In this document: in pieces, positions 1 to 10,351 of the stretch | Position numbering within the stretch: the stretch's first letter is position 1 | Layout of the letters: each line of letters starts with the position of its first letter | Assembly: GCA_025928265.1 (NCBI GenBank) | Contig: JAICJV010000001.1 | Coordinates: 1-64,000, forward strand | Direction of reading: 5' to 3' | Source of the DNA: Thermoleophilaceae bacterium | Lineage (GTDB): Bacteria > Actinomycetota > Thermoleophilia > Solirubrobacterales > Thermoleophilaceae | Length of the DNA: 64,000 nt | Made by a program: the position numbers and the translations under genes | The notes under the pieces: model-generated | Databases searched by the model: none | Told to the model about the DNA's origin: nothing | What the model saw: the letters and a program-made list of their open reading frames with translations, nothing else

Positions 1-22
1 CGTGCGCCGCGGCGGGCAGCGG

Positions 23-937
23 CTAACCGGAGTGCTCGAAGCCCTCGAGCGGGACGTCGCCCCCGCCCGAGTCCCGGAAGACGACTCCGGAACCTTCCCC
101 GACGCCGCCTAGCCACGTCACGCGCGCCGCGGCGTCGATCGCCGCGCGACGATCGGGCGGGGCGGTGAACAGCAGCTCGTAGTCATCGCCCGCGGTGGCG
201 GCGAACCTCGCGCCGGGAACGCCGCGCGCCAGCGGCAGCTGCGCGAGCTCGATCTCGATCCGCACGCCGCTGCTGTCGGCGAGGTGGCGGGCGTCGGTCG
301 CAATCCCGTCGCTCACGTCGATCATCGCGGTGACGCCCGCGGCAGCCAGCGCGCGCCCTTCGGCGAGGCGCGGCTCCGGGCGGCGATGGCGGCGCGCGAG
401 CGCCTCGTCGTGCACACCCTCGCGGAGCGCGATGAGGCCCGCGCCGGCGCCTCCGAGCTCGCCCGTCACACCCACGAGGTCGCCCGGCCGCGCGCCGCTG
501 CGGTAGACCAGATCGTCCGGGTCGCCCGCCCACCCGGTCACGGCCACCGACACGTGGAGAGCCGGGGCCGACACCACGTCACCGCCCGCGATCACCGTGC
601 CGCTGCGCTCCGCCAGCGTGCGCATCGCGCCGACCAGCTCGACGGCCTGCTGCTCGCCGAAGCCGTCCGGCAGGGCGAGCGACACGTACGCCTCGCCGGG
701 CACCGCGCCCATCGCGGCGATGTCGGACAGCGCCGTGGCCAGCGCCTTGTGCCCGACGTCGCCGGGCGAGTGCGTCGAGCGCTCGAAGTGCACGCCGTCC
801 ACCACCGTGTCGATCGACGTGACCGCCACGCCGTCCGCGCGCACGACGGCGGCATCGTCGCCCGGCCCGGTGAGCACGCGCCCGCCCGGCTCGCCGAGCA
901 TCTCCCTCACGCGCGCAATCAGCGACAGCTCGCCCAT
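23..937 (-). CDS. thiL: Thiamine-monophosphate kinase
   Basis: [14 protein letters not shown]...GPGDDAAVV...VDGVHFE...[11 protein letters not shown] motifs of ThiL; the ORF track extends further upstream but ATG at 937 fits the family N-terminus. Confidence 0.93.
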   Translation of the reverse strand: MGELSLIARVREMLGEPGGRVLTGPGDDAAVVRADGVAVTSIDTVVDGVHFERSTHSPGDVGHKALATALSDIAAMGAVPGEAYVSLALPDGFGEQQAVELVGAMRTLAERSGTVIAGGDVVSAPALHVSVAVTGWAGDPDDLVYRSGARPGDLVGVTGELGGAGAGLIALREGVHDEALARRHRRPEPRLAEGRALAAAGVTAMIDVSDGIATDARHLADSSGVRIEIELAQLPLARGVPGARFAATAGDDYELLFTAPPDRRAAIDAAARVTWLGGVGEGSGVVFRDSGGGDVPLEGFEHSG

Positions 938-939
938 CT

Positions 940-2238
940 CTAATAGATCCCCGGGACGCCGATCGCGAGCACCCAGCCCGACAACAGCAGCGTGGCGATC
1001 GTGAGCCGCCGGTCGAAGGCGAGCGCCGCCAGCGGCAGCAGCCACAGCAGGTACCACGGCACGAGCCAGGCCGAGCACAGCAGGATCGCGAGCGTGGCCC
1101 AGCCGGCCATGCGGATCGGGTCGGCGCCGCGCCACGTCCGCCACAGCGTCCACACGGCCACGGCGACGAACGCCGCCGCGAACGCCGCCCGAACCGGATC
1201 GCGGTCCACGCCCAGCACGTGCGCGACCTTGTACGGCAGCGACAGCCGCGACGAGCGCCCCTGGTTCGAGCTGAGCAGCGAGAACGCCTGGAACACGTCG
1301 GTGCCGAAGCCGATCAGCCCGAGCACCACCAGTCCGATCGCCGCGGCCACCGCGCCCGCCACCGCGCGCGACATGCGCGGCCGCGAGGCGAGGACGAGGT
1401 ACGGGACCACGATCGCCGCCGACGCCTTGACGCCCGCCGCCAGCGTCGACCACCCGCCTGCCGCCGCAGGCCTGCGCAGCAGGAACGCGTAGACGCCGGC
1501 CATCGTCAGGAGCATCACGAGCGCCTCGTTGTGTGCGGCCGCCACCACGTGGGCGAGGACCAGCGGGCTCAGCCCCACGAGCAGCGCCGGCGCGCGCGGG
1601 TCGCGCCCGAGCCGCTCGGCACCCAGCCACACCAGCCGCACGATTCCGAGCGACGCCGCCGCGGCCACCACCTTCAGCACCCAGTACGCGCCCGCTACGC
1701 CGAGCGGCCCCAGCAGATACGTGGGCAGTGTGAAGAGCGGTCCGTAGACCGACACCGCGTCCTTGGATCCGGCGAACGCGAACACCGGGTCGGCGGGGAT
1801 GTCGAGCGGCGAGTGCGTGTACGGGTCGAGCCCGTGCTCGGTGCCGAGGCGCGCGTACGCGATGTAGGAGAACACGTCCTGCGAGAGCAGCGGCGGCGCC
1901 AGCAGGAACAGCACGTGGAGGCCCACGACCGCCCACGCGGCGGTCCGGCGGCTGAGCTCGCCCGCTCGCCACACCACCAACACGTACAGCGCGAGCGCGA
2001 CCCACAGCGCCGCGTAGAGCAACGGGCCGCTCATCCCCGTGCCGAGCACGCGCAGCGGCCCGAGCAGCCAGCCGGGGGAGCCGCCCGCGGTGGCGCCCAC
2101 CACCGCCGCACCGGGCTCCGCCGGCAGGACGGCGATAAGGAGGTAGACGACGCAGAGGGCGGCGAGCGCCGCGTGCGCGACCCGCGGCCTAGTGGCCGTT
2201 GCCGCCGCCGCCGTTCCCGCGACCGCCGCCATTGCCAT
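940..2238 (-). CDS. Integral membrane glycosyltransferase (GT87 / MptB-like polyprenol-phosphomannose-dependent mannosyltransferase family); start uncertain, overlaps the upstream PBP gene
   Basis: Multi-TM protein with [25 protein letters not shown] and [15 protein letters not shown] motifs; the ORF start lies about 50 nt inside the upstream CDS. Confidence 0.75.
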   Translation of the reverse strand: MAMAAVAGTAAAATATRPRVAHAALAALCVVYLLIAVLPAEPGAAVVGATAGGSPGWLLGPLRVLGTGMSGPLLYAALWVALALYVLVVWRAGELSRRTAAWAVVGLHVLFLLAPPLLSQDVFSYIAYARLGTEHGLDPYTHSPLDIPADPVFAFAGSKDAVSVYGPLFTLPTYLLGPLGVAGAYWVLKVVAAAASLGIVRLVWLGAERLGRDPRAPALLVGLSPLVLAHVVAAAHNEALVMLLTMAGVYAFLLRRPAAAGGWSTLAAGVKASAAIVVPYLVLASRPRMSRAVAGAVAAAIGLVVLGLIGFGTDVFQAFSLLSSNQGRSSRLSLPYKVAHVLGVDRDPVRAAFAAAFVAVAVWTLWRTWRGADPIRMAGWATLAILLCSAWLVPWYLLWLLPLAALAFDRRLTIATLLLSGWVLAIGVPGIY

Positions 2239-4360
2239 TGCCGTGGCCGGGGCTGTGCACGCTCGGCGGCCCCTGCGGCGGCGACGCGTAGAAGCGCGGG
2301 TCGTAGCCCTTGCCGCCGTTGCCGCCCGTACCCGTTCCGCCGCTCGTGGGCGGGGGCGGCGTGGTCGTGCCGGTCCCGGTGCCGGGCGAGCCGTAGTACT
2401 GACCGCTGCTCGACTTCTGCCCGTTCGCCGAGTGCTTGCCGTAGAACGACGACCACTGCACGGGCGTGCTCGGCGTCGGGAACGAGTTGCAGTCGGAGCC
2501 CTTGGCCTGGGTCATGTAGTCGTGCCAGATCTGCGCGGGGAAGGTGCCGCCCGCCACCTCGATGCCGTGCACGTTGCGCATCTCGACCTGCTTGTTCGGA
2601 TAGCCGACCCAGACGGCGGATGCGAGGTTGGGCGTGTAGCCCACGAACCAGGCGTCGTTGTAGTTGTCGGTCGTTCCCGTCTTGCCGGCCGCGGGGCAGC
2701 CGATGTTGGCGTGCGTGCCCGTGCCCTTCTGCACGTTCTCCTCGAGGATCTTCGTGACCTCGTACGCCTGGCCGTCGGTCAGCACCCGCTTCTGCCTGGG
2801 CTTGCCGAGGTTGTCGACCTTGCCGTCCGGGAAGACGACCTTGCGGATGGCCTGCGGCTCCGAGCGGATTCCGCCCGCGGCAAGCGTGGCGTACGCGTTC
2901 GCCATCTCGAGCGGCGAGACGCCGAGGCGCAGGCCGCCGAGACCCTCGGCCGGGACCCCGTCGAGCTTGGTCTTGATGCCGAGCAGGTGTGCCGCCTGGG
3001 CGACCTTCTTCGGCCCGACGTCGACGTCGAGCTGCGCGTACACCGAGTTGTCCGACTTGAGCGTGGCGGTCACGAGGTTCATCGTGCCGCCGTACGTGTT
3101 GTCGTAGGTCTTCACGTTCCACACGCCGTAGCCCGGCACGAGCATGTGCAGCGGCTTGGACGTGTAGTAGGTGGTGCTCGGGTTGATGCCCTGGAGGATG
3201 GCCGCGGTGAGCACCATCGGCTTGAACGAAGAGCCCGGCTGCCGGTGTCCCTGCGCCGCCAGGTTGAACGCGCGGTCCTTGTAGGTGCCGGACGACGCCA
3301 TCGCGCGGATGTAGCCGGTCTTCGGGTCGATCGAGACGATCGCGGAGCTCGGATCGGTCGAGTACGGCAGCTGGTTCTTGATCGCCTGGCGCGCGTAGTT
3401 CTGGAACTTCGGGTCGATCGTCGTGTAGACCTTGAGCCCGCCCTTGCGGTAGACGCTCGCGCCGTAGCGCTCGATGAGCAGGTCCTGCACGTAGTCGAAG
3501 AAGTACGGCTCGCGGCGCTCGGTGTAGAGGTGGCCCTGATGGAGCTTCAGCTTCCGCTCCATCGCCAGCTGTGCCTGCGCGGGTGTGATGTAGCCCGAGC
3601 TCTGCATCGCGCGGAGCACCTCGTTGCGGCGCTGGATCGCGGCCTCCGGGTTCAGCAGCGGGTTGTACTGCGATGGCGCCTGGGGCAGGCCCGCGAGCAG
3701 CGCCGACTCCGACAGCGTCAGGTCCTTGGCGTGCTTCGAGAAGTACGTCTCGGCCGCGGCCTCGATGCCGATTGCCGTGCGGCCGTTGACCGTGCCGTAG
3801 GGAACGTCGTTGAGGTACTCGCGCAGGATCCACTGCTTCGAGTGCTGGTTCTCGAGCTCGTCGGCCATCTTGGCCTCGCGGATCTTGCGCTTGAGGTCGC
3901 GCTTCGGGTCCTTGATGTAGAGCGCGCGCACGAGCTGCTGCGTGATCGTGGAGCCGCCCTGCACCGTCTTGCCCGAGGTGATGTTCTTGACGCCGGCGCG
4001 GACGATGCCCTCGAAGTCGACGCCGCCATGCTCGTAGAAGCGCTTGTCCTCGATCGCGACCGTCGCCTGTCGCACCGAGAGCGGCATGTCCCCCCACTGG
4101 ATCGGCGTGCGGATCTGGTCCGACTGGACGTAGCCGAGGCGCGATCCGTCGGCCGCGTAGATCGACGAGAGGGCGCCCTTGTCGATCGGCTTGAGGTCCT
4201 TGATATCGGGCGCCGACGCGGCCACCGCGATCACCCAGCCCACGGCTGAGAGAACGCCTACGAGAACGATCGCCAGGAGCAGCAGGAACCCAAGCCCGAC
4301 GCGCTTGCGCCCGCTGCCGCGTCCGCGGCGTTTACGTGCCTGTCGCTGGCGGTAGGTCAT
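2189..4360 (-). CDS. Class A penicillin-binding protein (transglycosylase/transpeptidase), Gly/Pro-rich C-terminus
   Basis: N-terminal TM, EDKRFYEHGGVDFEGIVRAGVKN, GGSTITQQLVR, GSSFKPMVL (SxxK), KTGTTDNYNDAWFVGYTP. Confidence 0.93.
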   Translation of the reverse strand: MTYRQRQARKRRGRGSGRKRVGLGFLLLLAIVLVGVLSAVGWVIAVAASAPDIKDLKPIDKGALSSIYAADGSRLGYVQSDQIRTPIQWGDMPLSVRQATVAIEDKRFYEHGGVDFEGIVRAGVKNITSGKTVQGGSTITQQLVRALYIKDPKRDLKRKIREAKMADELENQHSKQWILREYLNDVPYGTVNGRTAIGIEAAAETYFSKHAKDLTLSESALLAGLPQAPSQYNPLLNPEAAIQRRNEVLRAMQSSGYITPAQAQLAMERKLKLHQGHLYTERREPYFFDYVQDLLIERYGASVYRKGGLKVYTTIDPKFQNYARQAIKNQLPYSTDPSSAIVSIDPKTGYIRAMASSGTYKDRAFNLAAQGHRQPGSSFKPMVLTAAILQGINPSTTYYTSKPLHMLVPGYGVWNVKTYDNTYGGTMNLVTATLKSDNSVYAQLDVDVGPKKVAQAAHLLGIKTKLDGVPAEGLGGLRLGVSPLEMANAYATLAAGGIRSEPQAIRKVVFPDGKVDNLGKPRQKRVLTDGQAYEVTKILEENVQKGTGTHANIGCPAAGKTGTTDNYNDAWFVGYTPNLASAVWVGYPNKQVEMRNVHGIEVAGGTFPAQIWHDYMTQAKGSDCNSFPTPSTPVQWSSFYGKHSANGQKSSSGQYYGSPGTGTGTTTPPPPTSGGTGTGGNGGKGYDPRFYASPPQGPPSVHSPGHGNGNGGGRGNGGGGNGH

Positions 4361-4408
4361 CGAGAGAGCAGCGGTGCGCCGAAGGCTTCCGGCCGGCGCC
4401 GTGCGCGC

Positions 4409-5185
4409 CTACTCCGCACCGACTGAGGATAGACCAGCACTTCTCAGTCTTTCCAGGCATGATGCCCGTAGTCCTGCTGCGATAGCCCCTCTCTCAGAGG
4501 AGTCTCGCGCCCAGGTGCCGGCGAGCAGCCGCACCGCGTCCTTGTCGATCTCCGCGATCGACACGTCCACGTCGCCGTCGGCACGCAACGCCGCGAGCGC
4601 GCGCAGCGCGTCGATCTCGCGCGGGATCCACACGGATGTCTCCACGCGCACGCGCGGGTCGACGATGGTGTGGTTCTCGACCGTGTTCTGGGCGAGTCGC
4701 TCGTTCGGGATGATGATGCGGCGCCCGTCGTCGGCGCGGATGTAGGTGTAGGTGAGGCGCACGTCCTCGACCACGCCCGACTCGCCCTCGAAGGTGACGA
4801 GGTCGCCGATGCGGATCGGCTGCGTGATGGCCAGCAGCAGGCCGGCGATCGCGTTGGCGAGTGTCTGGCGCGCCGCGAAGCCGACGACGATCCCGAGCAC
4901 GGCCGACGACGCGAGCACGCCCGTGGCCACGCGCTTGGCCGACGGGAACTGCACCAGCGCGAGCATCACGCCGATCACGATGATCGCGACGTACACGAGC
5001 CGGCGCACGAGCCGCAGCCGGGTGCTCGCGGTCGGCGACAGCTGGCCGGGAATCACACCGGCGAGCTTGCTGCCGCGATGCTGGATCGCGCGGTCCACGA
5101 TCTGCGCGAGGAGGAACGCCGCGACGAGCGTGATCACCGCGGTGATGAGGTTGCGGTGATCCGACCAGAATGAGGCCACGACCAT
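4409..5185 (-). CDS. Small-conductance mechanosensitive ion channel (MscS family)
   Basis: TM segments followed by FAARQTLANAIAGLLLAITQPIRIGDLVTFEGESGVVEDVRLTYTYIRADDGRRIIIPN. Confidence 0.88.
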   Translation of the reverse strand: MVVASFWSDHRNLITAVITLVAAFLLAQIVDRAIQHRGSKLAGVIPGQLSPTASTRLRLVRRLVYVAIIVIGVMLALVQFPSAKRVATGVLASSAVLGIVVGFAARQTLANAIAGLLLAITQPIRIGDLVTFEGESGVVEDVRLTYTYIRADDGRRIIIPNERLAQNTVENHTIVDPRVRVETSVWIPREIDALRALAALRADGDVDVSIAEIDKDAVRLLAGTWARDSSERGAIAAGLRASCLERLRSAGLSSVGAE

Positions 5186-6386
5186 GGGGCGGCAGGCTAT
5201 ACAGCGACCGCGGCTCGACGCCGCCGTGCGCGATGCGCTGATCGCGTTCGTCGTCAGCCGTGCGTTCGTGTGGGTGGTGGCGGTGCTCGCCGTCGCCGTG
5301 CTCGGCGCCGATGCGAGCAGTGCGTCCGCGTTCGGCCGTCCGGAGCTCACCCATCCGTTCGGCGAGCCGCTCGACACGCTGTTCTCGCCGCTCGCCCGCT
5401 GGGATTCAGTCTGGTACCTCGGCATCGCCCATGACGGCTACGCCGGGTCGAGCACGGCGTTCTTCCCGCTCTATCCGCTGCTGGTGCGCGCGCTGGCCGT
5501 GGGCGGGACACCGTGGGCGCTGCTCCTGTCCGCGTACGCGGTGTCGCTGGCCACGTTCGCCGGCGCGCTCGTGCTCGTGCGCCGGCTCGCCGAGCTCGAG
5601 CTGGGTGCGGACGCGGCGCGGCGCTGCGTCTTCCTGCTCGCGTTCTTCCCCGGCGCGCTGTGGTTCGGAGTCCCCTACTCGGAGGGCCTCTTCCTGCTCC
5701 TGTCGGTGGGCGCGCTGTATGCGGCTCGCACCGACCGGTGGGCATGGGCGGGCGCGTGCGCGGCGCTCGCGTCGGGCACGCGGAGCGCGGGGATCGTCCT
5801 GCTGGTGCCGCTCGCGATGATGGCCTGGCACCGGCGCGAGCGGTCCGTCGCGTGGCTCGCGCTTGCTCCCGCCGGCATCGCCGCCTACTCGGGCTACCTC
5901 GCGGCCAGCCACGGCGACGCGTTCGCCTACCTCCACCTCCAGGACGTCTGGTTCCGCTCGTTCGCCGGCCCGTTCGGCGCGATCGTCGACGGAACACGCG
6001 CCGCCTGGGACGGCGCGCTCCAGTTGCTCTCCGGCTCGCGGGAGCACGTCTACTTCACGGCCGCGGGTGGGGATCCGTTCATCGTGGCCGCGCACAACCT
6101 TGAGCTGTTCGGCTTCCTCGTGTTCGCGGTGATCGCCGCCGCCGGCGTGCTGCGTCGGCTCGCGTGGCCGTACGGCGCCTATGTGGTGGCCGCGCTGGCG
6201 CTGCCGCTGTCGTTTCCGGTCGGGCCGCAGCCGCTTATGTCGTTGCCGCGCTTCCTCGCGGTGCTCTTCCCGCTGTTCATGTGGATCGCGATGAAGCCGC
6301 GCGCGTCACGAGTCGCGTTCGGCATCTTCGTGCTGCTGCTCGGGGTCTTCACGGTCAGGTACGCCACGTGGCACTGGGTGGCATAA
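5184..6386 (+). CDS. Membrane mannosyltransferase-like protein (PIG-V / GT-C type)
   Basis: Multi-TM; RWDSVWYLGIAHDGYAGSSTAFFPLYPLLVR, GVPYSEGLFLLLSVGALYAAR. Confidence 0.78.
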   Translation: MGRQAIQRPRLDAAVRDALIAFVVSRAFVWVVAVLAVAVLGADASSASAFGRPELTHPFGEPLDTLFSPLARWDSVWYLGIAHDGYAGSSTAFFPLYPLLVRALAVGGTPWALLLSAYAVSLATFAGALVLVRRLAELELGADAARRCVFLLAFFPGALWFGVPYSEGLFLLLSVGALYAARTDRWAWAGACAALASGTRSAGIVLLVPLAMMAWHRRERSVAWLALAPAGIAAYSGYLAASHGDAFAYLHLQDVWFRSFAGPFGAIVDGTRAAWDGALQLLSGSREHVYFTAAGGDPFIVAAHNLELFGFLVFAVIAAAGVLRRLAWPYGAYVVAALALPLSFPVGPQPLMSLPRFLAVLFPLFMWIAMKPRASRVAFGIFVLLLGVFTVRYATWHWVA

Positions 6387-7078
6387 CGGCCGTTCTAATC
6401 GATTCCTTCGGGACGCTGGTGGCGATGGAGCCGCCGGGGCCGCGGCTGCGCGACGAGCTCGCGCGGCGTGGGTTCGAGGTCTCGCCCGAGGTGGCCGAAG
6501 CCGGGTTTCGCGCCGAGATCGCCTATTACCTCGAGCATCACGTCGAGGGCCGCGACCAGGCGTCGCTCGACGAGCTGCGCGACCGCTGCGCCCGCGTGAT
6601 GAGCGAGGCGCTCGGCAATCCGGCGGTCGACGTGCGCGCCGCCATGCTGTCCGCGATCCACTTCGAGCCGTTCCCGGACGCAGCGGGCGCACTCGGGCGG
6701 TTGCGCGCGGCCGGCCTGCGCCTGGTGGTGGCCTCGAACTGGGATTGCTCGCTCGGCGAGGTCCTGCGCGAGGCGGGGCTGCGCCACCTGGTCGACGGCG
6801 TCGCGACCTCCGCGGAGGCCGGCGCGCCGAAGCCGGACCGCCGGCTGTTCGACGCCGCACTCGAACTCGCCGGCGTGGCCGCCGACCGCGCGGTCTATGT
6901 GGGGGACTCCCCGGCGAACGACGTGGGCGGCGCCACAGCCGCCGGAATCCGCGCCGTGCTGCTGCGCCGCCACGGCCCGCGGCCCGACCGCGTGCCCGCC
7001 GACTCGGCTCCGGGACCCGAGCCGGCGGCGACGATCGCGACGCTCGACGAGCTGCCGCCCCTAGTCTTGGACGGGTGA
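6368..7078 (+). CDS. HAD-superfamily hydrolase
   Basis: ITAVLIDSFGTLVAME (motif I), VVASNWD, GAPKPDRRLFDAAL, VYVGDSPANDVGGATAAGIRAVLL. GTG start at 6368 overlaps the end of the preceding gene. Confidence 0.88.
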   Translation: MALGGITAVLIDSFGTLVAMEPPGPRLRDELARRGFEVSPEVAEAGFRAEIAYYLEHHVEGRDQASLDELRDRCARVMSEALGNPAVDVRAAMLSAIHFEPFPDAAGALGRLRAAGLRLVVASNWDCSLGEVLREAGLRHLVDGVATSAEAGAPKPDRRLFDAALELAGVAADRAVYVGDSPANDVGGATAAGIRAVLLRRHGPRPDRVPADSAPGPEPAATIATLDELPPLVLDG

Positions 7079-7881
7079 GCTCGGACGCCGATACGCCGCG
7101 CCGGGAGTGGCCGCAGTGGCCGCTCTGGGCGCCGATCGCGGGGGCGCTGTTCGGGGTGAGCGCGGCGATCCTGATCATGGGCGTGGTGGCGGGCATCCTG
7201 CGCAGCTCCGGCGTTCACGTGACCGACAACTCGCCGGGATTCACGGCGGCATTCACATTCGTGCAGGACGTGAGCGTCGTGATCGCGAGCCTCGGCGTCG
7301 CCGCCATGACGATCCGGCCGCGCGCGTGGCAGTTCGGCTTTCGGCCGGCTCCGCTGCGTTTCGCGGCCGGCGTCGTCTTCATGGGGCTCGCCGCCTTCTA
7401 CCTGTTCGCGCTCGTCTACAGCGCGATCGTGCAGCCCCACAACCCGCAGAAGATCGTCCAGGACCTCGGGGCCGATCGCAGCACGCTCCTGCTCGTGACG
7501 GGGGCGCTGATCGTCATCGCGGTCGCACCGGTCTGCGAGGAGCTCTTCTTCCGCGGCTTCGTGTTCCGCGTGCTGCGCATGCGCATGGGCTTCTGGGCCG
7601 CGGCGTTGATCGACGGCGTGCTGTTCGGGCTCGTGCACGGCGTGAACATCGTGCTGCCGGTGCTCGCGGTGCTGGGCGTGGTGCTGTGCTGGGTCTACGA
7701 GCGCACCGGCAGCCTGTTCGCGTCGATAGCGATCCACGCCTTCAACAACATGGTGTCCTACGGGGCCAGCACCGACCACGGCTGGGCGGCCGCTCTACCG
7801 GTCGGTCTCGCCGTGCTCGCGGGCTGTGTGCTGGTGCCGCGGCTGATGTCCACGCGCGCGCGCCCGCCCGCGCACGTGTAA
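7075..7881 (+). CDS. CPBP family intramembrane metalloprotease
   Basis: EELFFRGFVFRVLR and FGLVHGVNIVLPV, ASIAIHAFNN motifs; GTGA 4-nt overlap with the upstream HAD gene. Confidence 0.88.
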   Translation: MSSDADTPRREWPQWPLWAPIAGALFGVSAAILIMGVVAGILRSSGVHVTDNSPGFTAAFTFVQDVSVVIASLGVAAMTIRPRAWQFGFRPAPLRFAAGVVFMGLAAFYLFALVYSAIVQPHNPQKIVQDLGADRSTLLLVTGALIVIAVAPVCEELFFRGFVFRVLRMRMGFWAAALIDGVLFGLVHGVNIVLPVLAVLGVVLCWVYERTGSLFASIAIHAFNNMVSYGASTDHGWAAALPVGLAVLAGCVLVPRLMSTRARPPAHV

Positions 7882-7920
7882 GAACGGTAAGAACGCCGAC
7901 ATACGAGTCATAATGTCCTG

Positions 7921-8976
7921 GTGCCGGTGCGGACGTCCCGCGCCAGCCGAGAGATCGAAAGGATCCCCGACTTGCGCCGAATCGCCCCGCTGACCGCCGC
8001 TGCCCTCCTCGTCATGGCCCCGGCTGCCATGGCTCAGGTGCCGACGCCCACACAACCCGCGCCGCAGCTGCAGCGCGCCAAGCTCACGATCGGCGTGGTC
8101 GGCCTGCGCTACAAGCAGCGCACCTACGTCGTCGCGGGCACGAACGTCCGCGTGGCCGGCACGATGAACGCCGCCGGCGCGGGCGACGGCGTGACCATCG
8201 ACCTGTTCCGCGGCAAGAAGCGCATCAGGAGCGCCAAGGCCGGCGTCAACAAGCAGGGCAAGTACAACGCCAAGCTGAAGGTGACGCACACCGGCCGCTA
8301 TTCGGTGCGCGTGCGCCACAAGCAGGGCGTGAACGTCGCGGCCGGCTCATCGTCGCGGGCGCACTTCTCCGCCGTCACCTCGAAGCTGCACGAGGGTTCC
8401 CGCGGGCCGGTCGTGAAGCTGCTCCAGCGGCAGCTGCGGCGCCTTGCGTACGTGACCACGACCCGCGGCACCTACGACGCCTCGACGTCGCGCGCGGTGC
8501 TCGCCTACCGCAAGGTCAACCACATGTCGCGGATCACGAGTGTGAACCGCGCGATGATGGCCAAGCTGCTCACCGGGCGCGGCGGCTACCGGCTCCGCCA
8601 CCCGAGCGCCGGCAAGCACGTCGAGGCCGACCTCTCGCGCCAGGTGCTCGTGCTGGCCGACCACGGCAGGCCCGAGCGGATCTACCCGATCTCCTCCGGC
8701 AAGCCGTCCACCCCGACGGTCGTGGGCTCGTTCCGGTTCTACCGCAAGGACCCGGGCTACAACTCCGAGGGGATGTACTACTCGAGCTACTTCATCCGCG
8801 GCTATGCCGTGCACGGCTACGCGTCGGTGCCGACGTATGCGGCGTCGCACGGCTGCCTGCGCACACCCATCGCGGTGGCGGTGTCGATCTACAACTGGAT
8901 CGACGTCGGCGACCGGATCTTCGTCTACACGAAGGGCAAGGGCTCGACGCGGGTGATGCCGAACGCCGGGCCGTAG
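7921..8976 (+). CDS. Secreted L,D-transpeptidase (YkuD) with peptidoglycan-binding domain
   Basis: Signal-like N-terminus, PG-binding-like GPVVKLLQRQLRRL, YkuD signature YAVHGYASVPTYAASHGCLRTP. Confidence 0.9.
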   Translation: MPVRTSRASREIERIPDLRRIAPLTAAALLVMAPAAMAQVPTPTQPAPQLQRAKLTIGVVGLRYKQRTYVVAGTNVRVAGTMNAAGAGDGVTIDLFRGKKRIRSAKAGVNKQGKYNAKLKVTHTGRYSVRVRHKQGVNVAAGSSSRAHFSAVTSKLHEGSRGPVVKLLQRQLRRLAYVTTTRGTYDASTSRAVLAYRKVNHMSRITSVNRAMMAKLLTGRGGYRLRHPSAGKHVEADLSRQVLVLADHGRPERIYPISSGKPSTPTVVGSFRFYRKDPGYNSEGMYYSSYFIRGYAVHGYASVPTYAASHGCLRTPIAVAVSIYNWIDVGDRIFVYTKGKGSTRVMPNAGP

Positions 8977-8980
8977 CCCG

Positions 8981-9334
8981 CTATAGGCCGCGCGTCGCGG
9001 CGTAGCGCGCCGCGAAGCCGATTCCCACGCCGAAGACGAGGAAGCCCAGCACCAGCAGCGCGATGTGGCGGCTCCAGCCGCTGTTGCCCGCGACCACGCC
9101 GTCGAACGGCGACACGAGCTTGTCGTTCGCACCGTCCACGGCACGACGGAACTCGCCGTGCTTGGGCTTGGCCGGCGCCTGGCGGGAGGCGGGGGCGGTC
9201 GTGTCGTCACCGGCAGCGATCCGCGCGACGGTGGTCTTCGACCCGTGGCGCGCCTGGTCGGCCGCGAACATGGCGAACGACAGCAGCAGAATCAGCGAGC
9301 AGACAACCGAGATGAGGCGGAGAAGTGCGGACAT
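8981..9334 (-). CDS. Small two-TM hypothetical protein
   Basis: 117 aa; TM at both ends (LISVVCSLILLLSFAMFA; IALLVLGFLVFGVGIGFAARYA). Confidence 0.6.
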   Translation of the reverse strand: MSALLRLISVVCSLILLLSFAMFAADQARHGSKTTVARIAAGDDTTAPASRQAPAKPKHGEFRRAVDGANDKLVSPFDGVVAGNSGWSRHIALLVLGFLVFGVGIGFAARYAATRGL

Positions 9335-9411
9335 GGCTGACTCCTGTCCCTGGTTATCGGCAGCCCGCGCGTGATCTTCACCTCTGACAGCGCGGATATG
9401 GTTCGCGCCCG

Positions 9412-9765
9412 ATGTCGCTGCTGGCCGATCCGCCCATGCTCTTCGCCGACGGAGAGGGGTATGCGCGGGCGCTGCCCGAGTCGGCGCAGGGCCGGATGGC
9501 GACGCTAGCCGGGGTGCTCACGATCGGAGTCTTCTGGGCTGCGGGTGCGGCGCTGTGGTTCGATCACCCGAGCGTCCGGCCGCTGCGACGGTCGCTCGGC
9601 TACCGCAGCGGGCGCGAGTTCATGCTGCGCTTCCCGCTGCCCGACCGCGGCCGTCGCGGGCGCCGCGGCGACCGGCGCGAGGACGCCCTCGCCATCGCCG
9701 GCCTCGCCCTCTACCCGTTCTGGTGGTGGCTCGGCTGGGATCACGGGCGGCGCGCGCGGCCGTGA
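9412..9765 (+). CDS. Small hypothetical membrane protein upstream of pyrE
   Basis: 117 aa, one clear TM; stop overlaps the pyrE GTG start (GTGA). Confidence 0.55.
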   Translation: MSLLADPPMLFADGEGYARALPESAQGRMATLAGVLTIGVFWAAGAALWFDHPSVRPLRRSLGYRSGREFMLRFPLPDRGRRGRRGDRREDALAIAGLALYPFWWWLGWDHGRRARP

Positions 9766-10313
9766 GCGCGCGCGACGACCTCATCCGCGAGCTGCGCGAG
9801 CACGCTCTCGTGATCGGCGAGGTCACGCTCACGAGCGGCAAGAAGGCCCAGTACCTGATCGACGCCAAGCGCGCGATCCTGCTCCCTGAGGGGTTCGCGG
9901 CGCTCGGTGCGCTGGTCGCCGAAGAGGCGCGCCGCGTGGGCGCCACGGCCGTCGGCGGGATCACGATGGGCGCGGACCCGATCGCCTGCTCCGCCCTCGC
10001 CGGCGGCGCCCACGTGAAGGCCTTCTTCGTGCGCAAGGAGCGCAAGGAGCACGGGCTCGCGCGCTGGATCGAGGGCCCGCCACTCGAGCCGGGCGAGCGC
10101 TGCCTGGTGGTCGAGGACGTGGTCACTACCGGCGGCTCCACCATCAAGGCCATCGACCGCGTGCGTGAGGAGGGCCACGAGGTGGTGGGAGTGCTGGCGA
10201 TCCTCGACCGGCTCGAGGGCGGGTCGGACGCGGTGCAGAAGGCCGCTGGGGACGCCCCGTACGTCGCGCTCACGACGATCGAGGACATCTATCCCGACCG
10301 TCCGAGGGATTAG
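9762..10313 (+). CDS. pyrE: Orotate phosphoribosyltransferase
   Basis: LTSGKKAQYLIDAKRAIL, VGGITMGADPIA, FFVRKERKEHG, CLVVEDVVTTGGST. Confidence 0.94.
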   Translation: MSARDDLIRELREHALVIGEVTLTSGKKAQYLIDAKRAILLPEGFAALGALVAEEARRVGATAVGGITMGADPIACSALAGGAHVKAFFVRKERKEHGLARWIEGPPLEPGERCLVVEDVVTTGGSTIKAIDRVREEGHEVVGVLAILDRLEGGSDAVQKAAGDAPYVALTTIEDIYPDRPRD

Positions 10314-10332
10314 GGATAAGGGATCAGGGATT
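10305..10332 (+). repeat. Four tandem AGGGATN heptads (four G3 tracts, potential G-quadruplex) overlapping the pyrE stop codon
   Basis: AGGGATT AGGGATA AGGGATC AGGGATT read directly. Confidence 0.9.
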
Positions 10333-10351
10333 TGCCGCCGATCAGGTATCG

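Noticed and set aside
1219-4249. Long plus-strand ORFs at 1219-2757 and 2192-4249
   Set aside because: Antisense shadows of the glycosyltransferase and PBP genes with His/Arg/Asp-rich composition and no family motifs.
7891-7917. Motif-like GAACGCCGACATACGAG and GACAT...ATGTC inverted repeat upstream of the L,D-transpeptidase
   Set aside because: Partial resemblance to site g but spacing does not match the 15-mer; probably the ordinary promoter (CATAAT, 6 nt before the GTG).
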